A DNA stretch of 64,000 nt from a virus. Below, piece by piece: positions 25,939 through 35,662 of this stretch. Position numbers and translations under genes: made by a program. The stretch's first letter is position 1; the number at the start of each line of letters is the position of its first letter. The notes under the pieces were generated by a model. That model was not told the DNA's origin and searched no databases. It saw only the letters and a program-made list of their open reading frames with translations. Location: positions 62,001-126,000 of IMG/VR virus record IMGVR_UViG_3300042892_005961; one strand, given 5' to 3'.

Positions 25939-27393
25939 TTAAATTGGTTTATTATAATTTTCTTTATCTGAAACATATACACCTGGCTCAAAATGAGTTA
26001 TTCTACCATCAGTCATTGCCACATACGGAATTGTATTATCAATTACTAATGAATTGTACCAATCTTCCAATTCAGGGAACGTCTCAACAAAATTCTTATT
26101 TCTACGAATATCATATTGAACATAAAAACTTTTAAAATCATGATATTGCATTGACATATCCATTTCACTTGTATTATGACCTCTATTAACAACTTCGATA
26201 TAATCAATTAATCTTTGAATTTGTGCTCCTTCATTCATATTAATTAATGGATTCTTTTTATGTTTTCTCCACCACATTGATAACTTACCATGTAAATCAT
26301 GCTTGACGTCATCTGGTAATGTAAGTGGTGACATAAATGCTGGCCATCTTAATATGTTAAAATCTACAACTGGTTTATGTGTTCCGTATTTTTCTTTTAA
26401 TTTCAACATATCATCTAAAAATTCGGTAATGCTAAATAAACACAAACTATTAATTGTCATCATGATAACAACTTGTCTAATTTTAGCACTCTCAATTACT
26501 TTAACTAAATTACTTCTCCATAGTTCATAATTTAATCCATCTCTAATATATTCCGCTTGCTCACCATAAGCTTCACAACTTGTATACAAATCGAATTCTT
26601 TGATATCTAATTCGTGAGATATACTAATTAACCTATTCACAGTCGTTTCGTTAAGACCTAGGTTAGAATTGACTGCAAGTCGTAAATTAGGGGATGGGTA
26701 TTGTTTCATTATATCCATGAACTGCCAAAAATTACGTGACTGTGATGGTTCTCCACCAGTTATACGTATTTCCATTAATTTTTGAGACAATTCAGGCCAC
26801 CATTTTAAGAAAGCATCCACATATGGATTGTTTTCATTGTATTTACCATAAATCTCTGACCAAGAACCATCTGCGTAATATGCACCTGCACTTGTGGTTT
26901 TAAAATTTTGATATGGTCCGTTATCTCTAATATCTTTACCCCATGTTGTTGAGTATCCTGAATTACAATATGAACATGCAAAATTACATGTTCTATCAAA
27001 ACTAACCTCCATAGTTTGAGGTATAATGTCAGCATCCCAAGGTAATTCATTTAACGCCGCAATATCTTCAGGACTATATATTTGACTTTTATATACCCTA
27101 TCGGAAATATTATTTCTACCAATATCCTCAATCTTCCAACAGTAAGAACATTCCGCCGGTTTAACACCCTCTAACATCATTTTACGGATTTCCTTTTTGA
27201 AATCGGTATTATGTAATGCTGCAGGGTTGGTTTTAATTGCTTCAACATCTATTGGATGTGGTAATGGTAGGTGACATGAATTTGTAAACCCATGACCTAA
27301 ATGTAAACTTACGTTTAACCATTTAGCAGCACAAAAACTACAACTTACTTTATTTAAATGTTCATCTCTCCAATCACTTAAGTGTTCTGACAT
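25939..27393 (-). CDS. Twitch-domain radical SAM protein
   Basis: 484 aa. The radical SAM motif CxxxCxxC is at Cys136, Cys140 and Cys143 (TCNFACSYC). RITGGEPSQSRNFW supplies the GGE SAM-binding motif. Additional Cys at 18, 21, 40, 82 and 85 before the barrel probably bind an auxiliary Fe-S cluster, as in twitch radical SAM proteins. Family reactions include peptide and sugar modification; the substrate is unknown. The next protein carries a related domain. Confidence 0.82.
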   Translation of the reverse strand: MSEHLSDWRDEHLNKVSCSFCAAKWLNVSLHLGHGFTNSCHLPLPHPIDVEAIKTNPAALHNTDFKKEIRKMMLEGVKPAECSYCWKIEDIGRNNISDRVYKSQIYSPEDIAALNELPWDADIIPQTMEVSFDRTCNFACSYCNSGYSTTWGKDIRDNGPYQNFKTTSAGAYYADGSWSEIYGKYNENNPYVDAFLKWWPELSQKLMEIRITGGEPSQSRNFWQFMDIMKQYPSPNLRLAVNSNLGLNETTVNRLISISHELDIKEFDLYTSCEAYGEQAEYIRDGLNYELWRSNLVKVIESAKIRQVVIMMTINSLCLFSITEFLDDMLKLKEKYGTHKPVVDFNILRWPAFMSPLTLPDDVKHDLHGKLSMWWRKHKKNPLINMNEGAQIQRLIDYIEVVNRGHNTSEMDMSMQYHDFKSFYVQYDIRRNKNFVETFPELEDWYNSLVIDNTIPYVAMTDGRITHFEPGVYVSDKENYNKPI

Positions 27394-27439
27394 ATTGGTG
27401 TTTTTTTTATAATATAAACTTTATTATTGACATATGAAA

Positions 27440-28177
27440 TTATATAATAAATTCTTTTGGTACCTTTTCTAAGAAATTACTATTTTTAGATTCATCGTAT
27501 ACTATACCTAAATTATTAACTGTTTTAAAATCATATAAACAGACGATATCATCATAAAATCTATTTTTTAAAATTACATCGGTTTCCTTTTCATATATAC
27601 TTTTAGAATCTTTAATGTTTGAAGTTTTACTTATTAATGAAAAATGATTCATTTCTATTTTAGTAAAACCTCCAAATGTGTTTGGATGTGGACTTGGACT
27701 GCAACAACCGATAAATAATCCAGGTCTTTTGTAGTCATCGACAAACTCATTGGTGAAATCAATATGATTGTCCTCAACAAAGTTTTTATAAACGGTTATT
27801 CTATTTTCATCTCTAATAATACTAACGGTCATTCCTTTTTCAATATCTTCTTTAGTTACTGATTTAAATACAACATTATTATAACAATCTTCAGATTCAG
27901 TGGTTGTCCAAAATTCAAAACATAACTCCCCTTGTGGTTTATTATAGCTTAATCCCATATTTTTACCTGATTTACCAAATATCATACGAACATCCTCACC
28001 CTCGTAGTTGTCTTCTATTTTAAAATTACATGTAATAATAAAATTTTCGTTGTAAAAAAAATCAGTTACTGATTGATTTTCAGATTTATTGAATTCGGTC
28101 ACATATTGATTTTCGTGGTGTGTAGATAAGTCCCATTGAAACTTTAACCAATACGGTTCTCTATAATTTATTGTCAT
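27440..28177 (-). CDS. Concanavalin/LamG-like lectin protein
   Basis: 245 aa. The strands FIITCNFKI, MIFGKSGKNMGLSYN, LCFEFWTT, FIGCCSPSPHPNTFGGFTKIEMNHFSLI and IVCLYDFKTV match those seen twice in the fused domain of the adjacent 940-aa protein. It predicts a LamG/concanavalin-type beta-sandwich that may bind a glycan. No enzymatic motif is visible. Its gene overlaps the 940-aa gene by 17 bases. Confidence 0.6.
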   Translation of the reverse strand: MTINYREPYWLKFQWDLSTHHENQYVTEFNKSENQSVTDFFYNENFIITCNFKIEDNYEGEDVRMIFGKSGKNMGLSYNKPQGELCFEFWTTTESEDCYNNVVFKSVTKEDIEKGMTVSIIRDENRITVYKNFVEDNHIDFTNEFVDDYKRPGLFIGCCSPSPHPNTFGGFTKIEMNHFSLISKTSNIKDSKSIYEKETDVILKNRFYDDIVCLYDFKTVNNLGIVYDESKNSNFLEKVPKEFII

Positions 28178-30983
28178 TTTCTATTTTTTTAATAAAGTTA
28201 GTTAATTCAGGATAGTACTCTTGGCAATTCATACCTCTTCTTACTTCATATTCTTTTATGAATTTCAAGAAATCTTTTTTATTATCGTCAAATAAACTCA
28301 TTTCAGTTTCATAGTCTGTCACAAATATATCTCTTAATCTTACAATCTTTTCTATTTCTTGTGTTGAGAATCCTACGTCTTCAATTGTTTGTTGTTCGTA
28401 AAAATTAAGACTCCTATATGTTGAGTTGAACTTCATGTATTTAATCCACCTATTAAAATATTCAACATCTATATAATCTTTTAATATTCTAAATGTCATA
28501 AAAGATGGGTGACGAAGATATGATGTGTCTAAAATTATTGCTGAGTTCCAATACCTCTTAGTGTTGAAATGTTTAATTTTATATTCGTGTATCTTTTTAA
28601 TTAATTTCTCATAAGAGAATATACTGAACACATTGAACGTTGACATTACAACAATTGTTACTTTATCTAGTACTGTTAATATCTTATCGATGTTTGAAAA
28701 TAATCTATCAAATTCTAATCCAAATCTTGTGTATTCGGCTTGTTTACCATAACCCTCACATGATGTGAATAATACAACTTCTTTGACTCTATCTTCTGAT
28801 ATTATTTTTTCAAGTTTCAATATTAATCTATCAATCAATTCATCGTTAACCCCCAAATTACTATTGATTGATAATTTTAATTCTTTATTGGGTGTTTCAG
28901 ATTCGATAATATAATCCAATACTTTCCATGTGTCTTTAGATAATAAAGGTTCTCCTCCTGTTATTCTAAAAGTATCTAACGTTGAGTATAATTCAGGGAA
29001 CCATTGCCAAAACGCCTCGACGTATGGATTTTCTTCTGTTTGTCTATATGGTTTAGTTCCTCTATCCTCCATTCTTTTTGTCCCATTATATTCGTGTGTC
29101 TCTAAACTATATCCGCCGTATTCATTTATTTCTTCCATCCACTTAGAAGAATATTCAGGACCACAATACGCACATTTAAAATTACACGTATTAGAAAAAC
29201 TAACTTCGGCATATTTTGGATTATAGTTATCTCTCCAATGTGAATTGGCAATCTCATCAAAATAAGGTTCAGACCACGGTTCTGATGATTTAAAAAATCT
29301 ATCAGAGAAAGAATCTGAATTATCTTCAACGTTCCAACAATATTGACATTCTGAAGGTCGTTTACCTTCTAACATTTCTTTTCTTGCTTGTTTTTTAACT
29401 ACACTATTATGTAACGATGTTGGATTTCTTTTAATCTCATCTAAACCTATCTTATGTGGTTCAGGATGGTGACAACTATGTGTCGTACCATTATGTAAGT
29501 GCATTGTTACTTGTGTCCATTTAGCTAAACAAAATCCACAACCGACTTTATTTAACTTATCTTTCATTTGATTAAAATCTACCATTTTTTTAAATGATAA
29601 AAGATCAACCATTTCAATTGAGGTTTCTTTATTTAAATTATCGAAAATTTCAAGGTCTTCAGTCCTTTTAAAATTAAAATATGTTAGTAGATTATCAGAT
29701 TTAATATTCTTCTCAAGATCTTCAATACTCATTATACCATAATAGACACTAAAATGATTTAATTCCATTTCTGTAAAACATCTATGACTTTCCAATAAAG
29801 AGCTTGGATTGTGGCAACCAAAATAAATTGGTTCTGTATTATAATCTGTCAATAAATCTTCAGTCACCTCAATTCTATCAATTAATTTGAAATTGTGATA
29901 TAATTCAAAATATGAATTTTTTTCATAGATAATTGAAATCGTTAAACCATTATGTAAATTATTTTGATTTATCTTATAATCTTTATGACAATGAAATTGG
30001 GTATCTGTTTCATTTTTTTGTGTCCAATATTCAAAAACAAATTTTTCCACTTCATAATCAAAACTAATACCAAAGTTTTTACCTGGTATACCTAAGAATC
30101 CTATTTTTTGATCTTGGGTATATTGTCTTTCAACTTTAAAAGTAATGTTAAGTGAATAACTTTTATTACTTAATACGTTTTGTAATTCTTTTGTTTTTAA
30201 GATAAAAGGTTTTTGGTGTTCTATCTTTAAACCCGGTACCCTTATTTTCTTATGTTTAATTCTGTCAGCAACACTACTATTTAAATCACTTAATGATATC
30301 TTAATAAGTTTGTCTTTTTGATTTTGAATAATGTTGTATTCCAAATCTTCTTTATGAACCAAATATTTTTCCTTAAAATCAAAATAACATGATAAATTAT
30401 CGTTTTTTATTTTACTATTGTTATAGAATTTTTCAATATCAACTATATCATTTACACCATTAAAAATACTAAAATGAAGTACATCCATTTCAGTAAAACA
30501 TCTATGTCTTTCATTGTCAGCATCGGGATTGTGGCAACCCATATATAACGGTTGGGTTAAGTAATCTTCAAATAATGGACCGTCTAATTCAATTTCAAAA
30601 AATAAATAAAAATTATGATATAACTCAAACTTTAAATTTTCTTTATCATATATCAAAGTAAATACTATACCGTTTTCAATGTCATTTCTATTAATATGAA
30701 AATCTTTGTAACAATGAAAAGTGTCCTTTCCTTTATTCCCCTTTGTCCAAAATTCAAATACAAATGTCTCGACCTCAAAATCGTAACTAATCCCAAAGTT
30801 TTTACCTGGCATTCCAAAGAATCCTATTTTTTCACTATCATCGTGAAATTTATCTACCTTAAATTCTATTGTTAACGTTGTACTTTCCGTTAATAATGGA
30901 TTTATTTTATCGCTATTAATATTTGGTAACTCTAATAACCAGGGTTTTTCGTATTCTAAAAACATTCTATTTTGTTTTAACAT
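28161..30983 (-). CDS. Fusion of two LamG-like lectin domains and a radical SAM domain
   Basis: 940 aa; an ATG at 30965 would drop six residues and give a 1-base gap to the upstream stop. Two LamG-like domains (about 15-205 and 255-445) repeat the pattern F-x-G-x-P-G-K-N-F-G-I-S and a GCHNP...HRCFTEM motif. Residues about 470-940 are a twitch-type radical SAM domain: auxiliary Cys482, 485, 504, 546 and 549, the SAM cluster Cys600, Cys604 and Cys607 (TCNFKCAYC), and RITGGEPLLSKDTW. The lectins may target the enzyme to a glycan. I know of no described protein with this layout. Confidence 0.78.
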   Translation of the reverse strand: MLKQNRMFLEYEKPWLLELPNINSDKINPLLTESTTLTIEFKVDKFHDDSEKIGFFGMPGKNFGISYDFEVETFVFEFWTKGNKGKDTFHCYKDFHINRNDIENGIVFTLIYDKENLKFELYHNFYLFFEIELDGPLFEDYLTQPLYMGCHNPDADNERHRCFTEMDVLHFSIFNGVNDIVDIEKFYNNSKIKNDNLSCYFDFKEKYLVHKEDLEYNIIQNQKDKLIKISLSDLNSSVADRIKHKKIRVPGLKIEHQKPFILKTKELQNVLSNKSYSLNITFKVERQYTQDQKIGFLGIPGKNFGISFDYEVEKFVFEYWTQKNETDTQFHCHKDYKINQNNLHNGLTISIIYEKNSYFELYHNFKLIDRIEVTEDLLTDYNTEPIYFGCHNPSSLLESHRCFTEMELNHFSVYYGIMSIEDLEKNIKSDNLLTYFNFKRTEDLEIFDNLNKETSIEMVDLLSFKKMVDFNQMKDKLNKVGCGFCLAKWTQVTMHLHNGTTHSCHHPEPHKIGLDEIKRNPTSLHNSVVKKQARKEMLEGKRPSECQYCWNVEDNSDSFSDRFFKSSEPWSEPYFDEIANSHWRDNYNPKYAEVSFSNTCNFKCAYCGPEYSSKWMEEINEYGGYSLETHEYNGTKRMEDRGTKPYRQTEENPYVEAFWQWFPELYSTLDTFRITGGEPLLSKDTWKVLDYIIESETPNKELKLSINSNLGVNDELIDRLILKLEKIISEDRVKEVVLFTSCEGYGKQAEYTRFGLEFDRLFSNIDKILTVLDKVTIVVMSTFNVFSIFSYEKLIKKIHEYKIKHFNTKRYWNSAIILDTSYLRHPSFMTFRILKDYIDVEYFNRWIKYMKFNSTYRSLNFYEQQTIEDVGFSTQEIEKIVRLRDIFVTDYETEMSLFDDNKKDFLKFIKEYEVRRGMNCQEYYPELTNFIKKIENDNKL

Positions 30984-32412
30984 TTATAAACATTGTATTT
31001 GGGTATATCGTCTCATCAACACTTATGATATCCAATACGTCTAATATTTTATTTAATCCGTCTTCTTTATAATCTATCTTTTTTTGTTGCATTTCAGTAA
31101 CAAATCTTTTCTCATTTCTTGCGGTCGTTTCTCCTTTTGCCCATTTATCAATTCCATCAACTTTAATAAATCCTTCATCCTCATGAAACATACACTTAAA
31201 GTTACCTTCTCTTCTTATTGGAATAATATTATCTACAACTTCGATATTTTCTTTAGTAATTTCAGTATTAAGATTTTCACATATTATGTTATTTACCTTA
31301 TCTAAATAACCATTCTCAAAATCCATATGTAAAACCAAACTTTTTTCTTTACTAACCGACGTTTTTATATTTTTATAACACTTGTCATATATTTTAACTT
31401 CAGCAATTTGACCTTTAAAATATGTTTTTTGGTTGCTACAAAACCCTAATATAAATGGATTGGTGTTATCGTGTTTTTTAAGGTTTTCTCCGACCATGAA
31501 TGGTTTATTCTCTTTAACATCGTTTACGTTAGTAACTAATTCATTGTTAACAAAGAAATACATTTCTTTTGTTTTATTATCAAATGAAACTGTCACCCAC
31601 GTCCATTCATTTTCAAATTTCTTAACCCAATTATTATGATAATTTTCGTTTTTATCAAAAACTGTCATGTTAACCGTCCTTGAATTATTAAAGGATAACC
31701 CCCATGTCCAAGATTCGTGTTTTCTTAATATTGGGTATTCAATAAATTTCTTTTCTTTGTCACCAACCAACCAAATAGGCACTTTCTCTTGTTGTTGTTC
31801 TGCTTTAAATAATACAGAAATAGTATGATTACCAGATAAACATTTACTTATCTTTTCGTTTGTTGGTATAACCACTAATGAATCATCTCCATTAAAATTT
31901 ACAACCGATTTTTCTTTATGTGATTTAAAAATCTTACCATCTTTATAACCCTCAAAATAACACCTCCAAAAAAGATCATCATCTTCTTGACCCCAATCCC
32001 AATATTCGTTTGAATAACCATTGGTTTGATACGCTTGTTCTTTGGTAAATAAAACAACACCTCCAAAGTATTGATCATACCCTAATGTGTAATTATACTT
32101 TGATAATTTGGTTGCAATATGAACTGGTGATTTTTCAGGATAGGAGTAATCACAAATTAAATTATCTTTATCGATTGCTAACATATCCACGTCGTGCCAA
32201 GCTACATAATCACAACCATCTTCAAAAGCATAATGTGCTGCAATGTTTTTTGTTGCCCCTCTATTAAATAATTTATCATCAACTTGATGTCCAACATAAA
32301 ATTTATGTTCTATTCCTTTTTCGTTTAAATATTTTGATAAATGTGGTATCAAATTCTCAATGTGTTCCTTTCTATTTCTGTACGGTATACAAATACCTAA
32401 TTTATGACTCAT
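30967..32412 (-). CDS. GT7-type galactosyltransferase with inserted LamG-like domain
   Basis: 481 aa. The first 170 residues match GT7 (beta-1,4-galactosyltransferase) enzymes: CIPYRNRKEH, DVD at 74-76 (metal-binding DxD), FGGVVLFTKEQAYQTNGY, and WGQEDDDLFWRC (140-151). A LamG-like domain (about 172-372) follows, with NHTISVLFKA, WTWGLSFNN and FILGFCSNQKTYFKGQIAEVKIYD. Residues about 395-481 resume GT7-like sequence (MFHEDEG...ARNEKRF). The lectin thus appears to sit within the transferase. Overlaps the 940-aa gene by 17 bases. Confidence 0.75.
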   Translation of the reverse strand: MSHKLGICIPYRNRKEHIENLIPHLSKYLNEKGIEHKFYVGHQVDDKLFNRGATKNIAAHYAFEDGCDYVAWHDVDMLAIDKDNLICDYSYPEKSPVHIATKLSKYNYTLGYDQYFGGVVLFTKEQAYQTNGYSNEYWDWGQEDDDLFWRCYFEGYKDGKIFKSHKEKSVVNFNGDDSLVVIPTNEKISKCLSGNHTISVLFKAEQQQEKVPIWLVGDKEKKFIEYPILRKHESWTWGLSFNNSRTVNMTVFDKNENYHNNWVKKFENEWTWVTVSFDNKTKEMYFFVNNELVTNVNDVKENKPFMVGENLKKHDNTNPFILGFCSNQKTYFKGQIAEVKIYDKCYKNIKTSVSKEKSLVLHMDFENGYLDKVNNIICENLNTEITKENIEVVDNIIPIRREGNFKCMFHEDEGFIKVDGIDKWAKGETTARNEKRFVTEMQQKKIDYKEDGLNKILDVLDIISVDETIYPNTMFINVKTK

Positions 32413-33824
32413 ATTCCAACTGTTACAAATGTTATGTTATTTTCGTTTGTTATTCCGTGTTCTACAAAATTTAAATCTGATAATCCATCGTTATATAATA
32501 ATTCGTGATTTGTAGATACTTCATTTATAAATCGTAGTTGATTCCATCTAGTAGATTGATCTTTCCATTTGTTATCTAAAAATCCATTTTCTTCGTGAGG
32601 TAAACTTTCAAATAGAGATTTTCTCCTATGTGGAACATATAATTCGTATATACTATCTACTATTAAGTCTGTAATTTCACAATTAATGATTTCACCATCA
32701 TTATTATTTCCTGATAAATCTTTTAATTTATAACCTTTTATTATCTTAGTGTCATAATATAATTTAAGGGAATCCGCAGATTTGTAATCACCAAAATTTT
32801 GTGTTAAACCCTTAAATTTATTTTTTGATATTTCCATTATTTCATTATCATCTAAAACGATATCATAAACGGCAAAAGCATCAAAATATCCTTTAAAATA
32901 TTTTGGTTCATATTCATTGTTAAGGTCACCTGTTCCAATATAAAAAAATGGTTGTTTTTGGTATTGATGTAGTTTTCCTGAAAATTCTACTTTACCAATA
33001 ATATCCCCGTCTTGGTATACTTTAATAATCTTATCTACGTCATTAATTGTAATGGAAATATTTGTCTTATAATTTTTCTTTATTTTAGAATTGACATAAA
33101 GTACATTATGTTTATTATCAAAAGTACAAATATTATATCTGGAAAATGAGTTGAATGATATTGAAAAATCATATCCTGGTATTGTAAATATATTAAATTG
33201 ATCCACTTCTTTTGTATGGTCACATATTATATCATCAGGATAAAAGGAAATAAATAATGTAATATCCTTATTAAAGTTAAGATTATTTATACCTTTTACG
33301 TAAGCATCTTTTCCATTAAATTTTAATACAGAACCTGATGTTCCCATATTGTCTAAATAAAGTGTATTTAAATCTAAATTATTTTTTATACATCTCAATA
33401 ATAAATCGGTGTCTTCATAACCCCACCCCCAATACTTGTTAGAATACCCGTTTATTTTTTTAAAATCTTTAACATTAAACATTGTAACTCCTCCAAAATA
33501 GGTATCGAATAATTCCCTATCTTGGTTTGAAAAATTGGTGGCTAAGTGTGTGGGTGTAATAGAATAACTATAATCTACATCAATCGGTAACATGTCTATA
33601 TCATGAAAAACAACATACTTACATTTAAGTTTCTCAGCATAAGTAAATCCTATATTTAATAACATTCCTCTATTGAATAATTTAGCATCATCTTGTTCAA
33701 CTATAATAATTTCATAAGGAATATTCTTTTCATTAAGATATTTTGTAATTCTTTCTTTAAAAATGTCAAGTTGATCGTATCTATTTCTAAATGGAACAAC
33801 CACTCCGATTTTTTTATTTCGCAT
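32409..33824 (-). CDS. GT7-type glycosyltransferase with inserted LamG-like domain
   Basis: 471 aa. VVVPFRNRYDQ, DID at 75-77, FGGVTMFNVKDFKKINGYSNKYWGWGYEDTDLLLRC cover the GT7 core (to about residue 150). A LamG-like domain follows, with FNIFTIPGYDFSISFN, FFYIGTGD and FKGYFDAFAVYDIVL, and GT7-like residues return near the C-terminus (PHEENGF, RFINEV). The layout matches the neighbouring gene, with little sequence identity in the lectin region. It overlaps that gene by 4 bases. Confidence 0.73.
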   Translation of the reverse strand: MRNKKIGVVVPFRNRYDQLDIFKERITKYLNEKNIPYEIIIVEQDDAKLFNRGMLLNIGFTYAEKLKCKYVVFHDIDMLPIDVDYSYSITPTHLATNFSNQDRELFDTYFGGVTMFNVKDFKKINGYSNKYWGWGYEDTDLLLRCIKNNLDLNTLYLDNMGTSGSVLKFNGKDAYVKGINNLNFNKDITLFISFYPDDIICDHTKEVDQFNIFTIPGYDFSISFNSFSRYNICTFDNKHNVLYVNSKIKKNYKTNISITINDVDKIIKVYQDGDIIGKVEFSGKLHQYQKQPFFYIGTGDLNNEYEPKYFKGYFDAFAVYDIVLDDNEIMEISKNKFKGLTQNFGDYKSADSLKLYYDTKIIKGYKLKDLSGNNNDGEIINCEITDLIVDSIYELYVPHRRKSLFESLPHEENGFLDNKWKDQSTRWNQLRFINEVSTNHELLYNDGLSDLNFVEHGITNENNITFVTVGI

Positions 33825-34062
33825 TTTTCTTTACTTTCTTATCGTCAGTTTTAATTTCTTCTTCTTCTTTGAATGGAATTTCTTTCACTATTTTATTATG
33901 AAATTCAGCCAAATAATATTGGACTCTATTTCCCCATTCATCTTTATCTATTTCCTCAAACCACACAGTTAATGCGTCTAATGAATTAGCGATTTTTTCT
34001 AATGCCTTGATTTTACGTGTTTCAAGTTCAAGTTCAATTTTATCTTTTTCTTCCTTTGTCAT
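33814..34062 (-). CDS. Small charged helical protein
   Basis: 82 aa. The N-terminal half (EKDKIELELETRKIKALEKIANSL) predicts a coiled coil, followed by LTVWFEEIDKDEWGNRVQYYLAEF and a Lys/Glu-rich tail. I do not recognise the family. It overlaps both neighbours (11 and 4 bases), so it is translated with glycan genes. Confidence 0.5.
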   Translation of the reverse strand: MTKEEKDKIELELETRKIKALEKIANSLDALTVWFEEIDKDEWGNRVQYYLAEFHNKIVKEIPFKEEEEIKTDDKKVKKNAK

Positions 34063-34916
34063 ATTGATATGATTTTTTTAATTAATTTATTCCAATTTTT
34101 ATAACGGTTATATTCGGGTTTATCTAATCCTAATTCAAACATAAAATCAGGATTTAATAAATCTATTTTAAAATTTGTCTTCTTTAATTCTTTATACATT
34201 TGAAAATATTCACTTGAAAATGCGTACTCTTCATTTAGGTTTGCAACATTCATTACTCTATCTATCGATGTTGAATCCCATTTAAAGTGATGAACTTGTA
34301 CCGAGTGTGTATCCACCGGTGCAATTAATGGATGACTCCATCCTTGCCATCTCCATGTTGTGTGGTCATCGATTTTAGCGTAATGTTGTCCTGCCGTCAC
34401 ATCAACATATCCTTTCATAATACAAATCTTATTTGGACACGCATTACTCATTGGATATCTAAAAAAACCAGCATTAGGAAATTGTTCCCATATAGATATG
34501 TCATTAACTAACTCACTAAACTCACCTCCACTACCTATTCTATCAATAAAACCACCTCTTACAATATCCCAATTATTTTCTTGACAATCATATATTATTT
34601 TACGTAAATCATCATTAGGATATAAATGGAATTCATCAATATCGGCAATAACATACCAATTATCTTTTTGTTTTGCTTTAGCAAAATTATAAAGTTGTGT
34701 TACTTTTTCCCAATCAAATACTCTTTCTTGAACGGTTATAACAACATTAACTTTTTCGTAGTTTTTAATTACTTGATTAATTTCTTCGGTTAAATTTGGA
34801 TATAACTCCGTTTCATAAACGGCAATCAAAATTTCATCAACATGTTTTTGATAATGTTCAATGAAATGTGGAAGTAAGTTAATTCCGTGACCTATGACTG
34901 TTAATAATTTAATCAT
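34059..34916 (-). CDS. Glycosyltransferase family 2/92-like protein
   Basis: 285 aa. The N-terminus MIKLLTVIGHGINLLPHFIEHY resembles the start of GT2-like/GT92 proteins, and WYVIADIDEFHLYP holds the DxD metal site. VHHFKWDS later in the protein fits the conserved His/Trp near the acceptor. It probably adds a sugar; the acceptor is unknown. It overlaps the methyltransferase gene by 4 bases. Confidence 0.78.
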   Translation of the reverse strand: MIKLLTVIGHGINLLPHFIEHYQKHVDEILIAVYETELYPNLTEEINQVIKNYEKVNVVITVQERVFDWEKVTQLYNFAKAKQKDNWYVIADIDEFHLYPNDDLRKIIYDCQENNWDIVRGGFIDRIGSGGEFSELVNDISIWEQFPNAGFFRYPMSNACPNKICIMKGYVDVTAGQHYAKIDDHTTWRWQGWSHPLIAPVDTHSVQVHHFKWDSTSIDRVMNVANLNEEYAFSSEYFQMYKELKKTNFKIDLLNPDFMFELGLDKPEYNRYKNWNKLIKKIISI

Positions 34917-35638
34917 TTCTTATTAATTACCGTTATACCACTTGAAGATGGTTTGTTAGGTAATATACGAAAATTATATAAATTAATCAAATTATATGAT
35001 GGGTTTTTTTCTAATTCCTTAACTAATTTTGATGGTCCATCAAATCTATGATGGTCTTTTTTTGAATCTTCAGATATTAATAGATTTTCCTCGTAATTCG
35101 GATCGGTATCGTGTATAACGATAATTCCTTTATCAGATAAAATATTTGAATATAAATCAAAATCCAATTTAACTCCCTCATAGGAATGGTCACCATCAAT
35201 AAATAAAACATCTATCTTTATATCTTGTAAAACAAAGAAATTATAATAAGCATCTTCTGATGTTGATTTAATTAATCGTGGTTGGAATTGTTTGTGATAG
35301 TATGAGTTTTCATCCTCTAAATCATTTGGACCTCCAATACCGTTACATGCGTCAACGATATATGTTACACCAATGTCTCCCCAATTAATATCAGGGTTAC
35401 CTTCAAATATTCCTTGTTTGTGTAAATCAATTCTTGCTTGTGTCATAATACGGGGTATAAACCCACCTCCCGACCCGATACAGACACAGGTTTTTGCTCT
35501 CATATGTTGTATCAGTGAATAAACAATAAGACCGTCACCCATATGTTCTGTCGTTGCACCATGTGTCCATCTATAAGGGACTGAATCACCCCCATTTGTT
35601 GTGATATTTCCTGTTATGAAATCTTGATTGGTTATCAT
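34913..35638 (-). CDS. SAM-dependent methyltransferase (class I)
   Basis: 241 aa from the ATG at 35638; the upstream in-frame TTG is less likely. CVCIGSGGGFIPRIM is the SAM-binding motif I, and VLFIDGDHSYEGVKLDFDLY and GIIVIHDTDPNYEEN match class I methyltransferases that act on small molecules or sugars. It likely O-methylates a glycan, judged from position in the run of glycan genes. Confidence 0.77.
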   Translation of the reverse strand: MITNQDFITGNITTNGGDSVPYRWTHGATTEHMGDGLIVYSLIQHMRAKTCVCIGSGGGFIPRIMTQARIDLHKQGIFEGNPDINWGDIGVTYIVDACNGIGGPNDLEDENSYYHKQFQPRLIKSTSEDAYYNFFVLQDIKIDVLFIDGDHSYEGVKLDFDLYSNILSDKGIIVIHDTDPNYEENLLISEDSKKDHHRFDGPSKLVKELEKNPSYNLINLYNFRILPNKPSSSGITVINKK

Positions 35639-35662
35639 CAAGATAATATACGAAAAATATTT

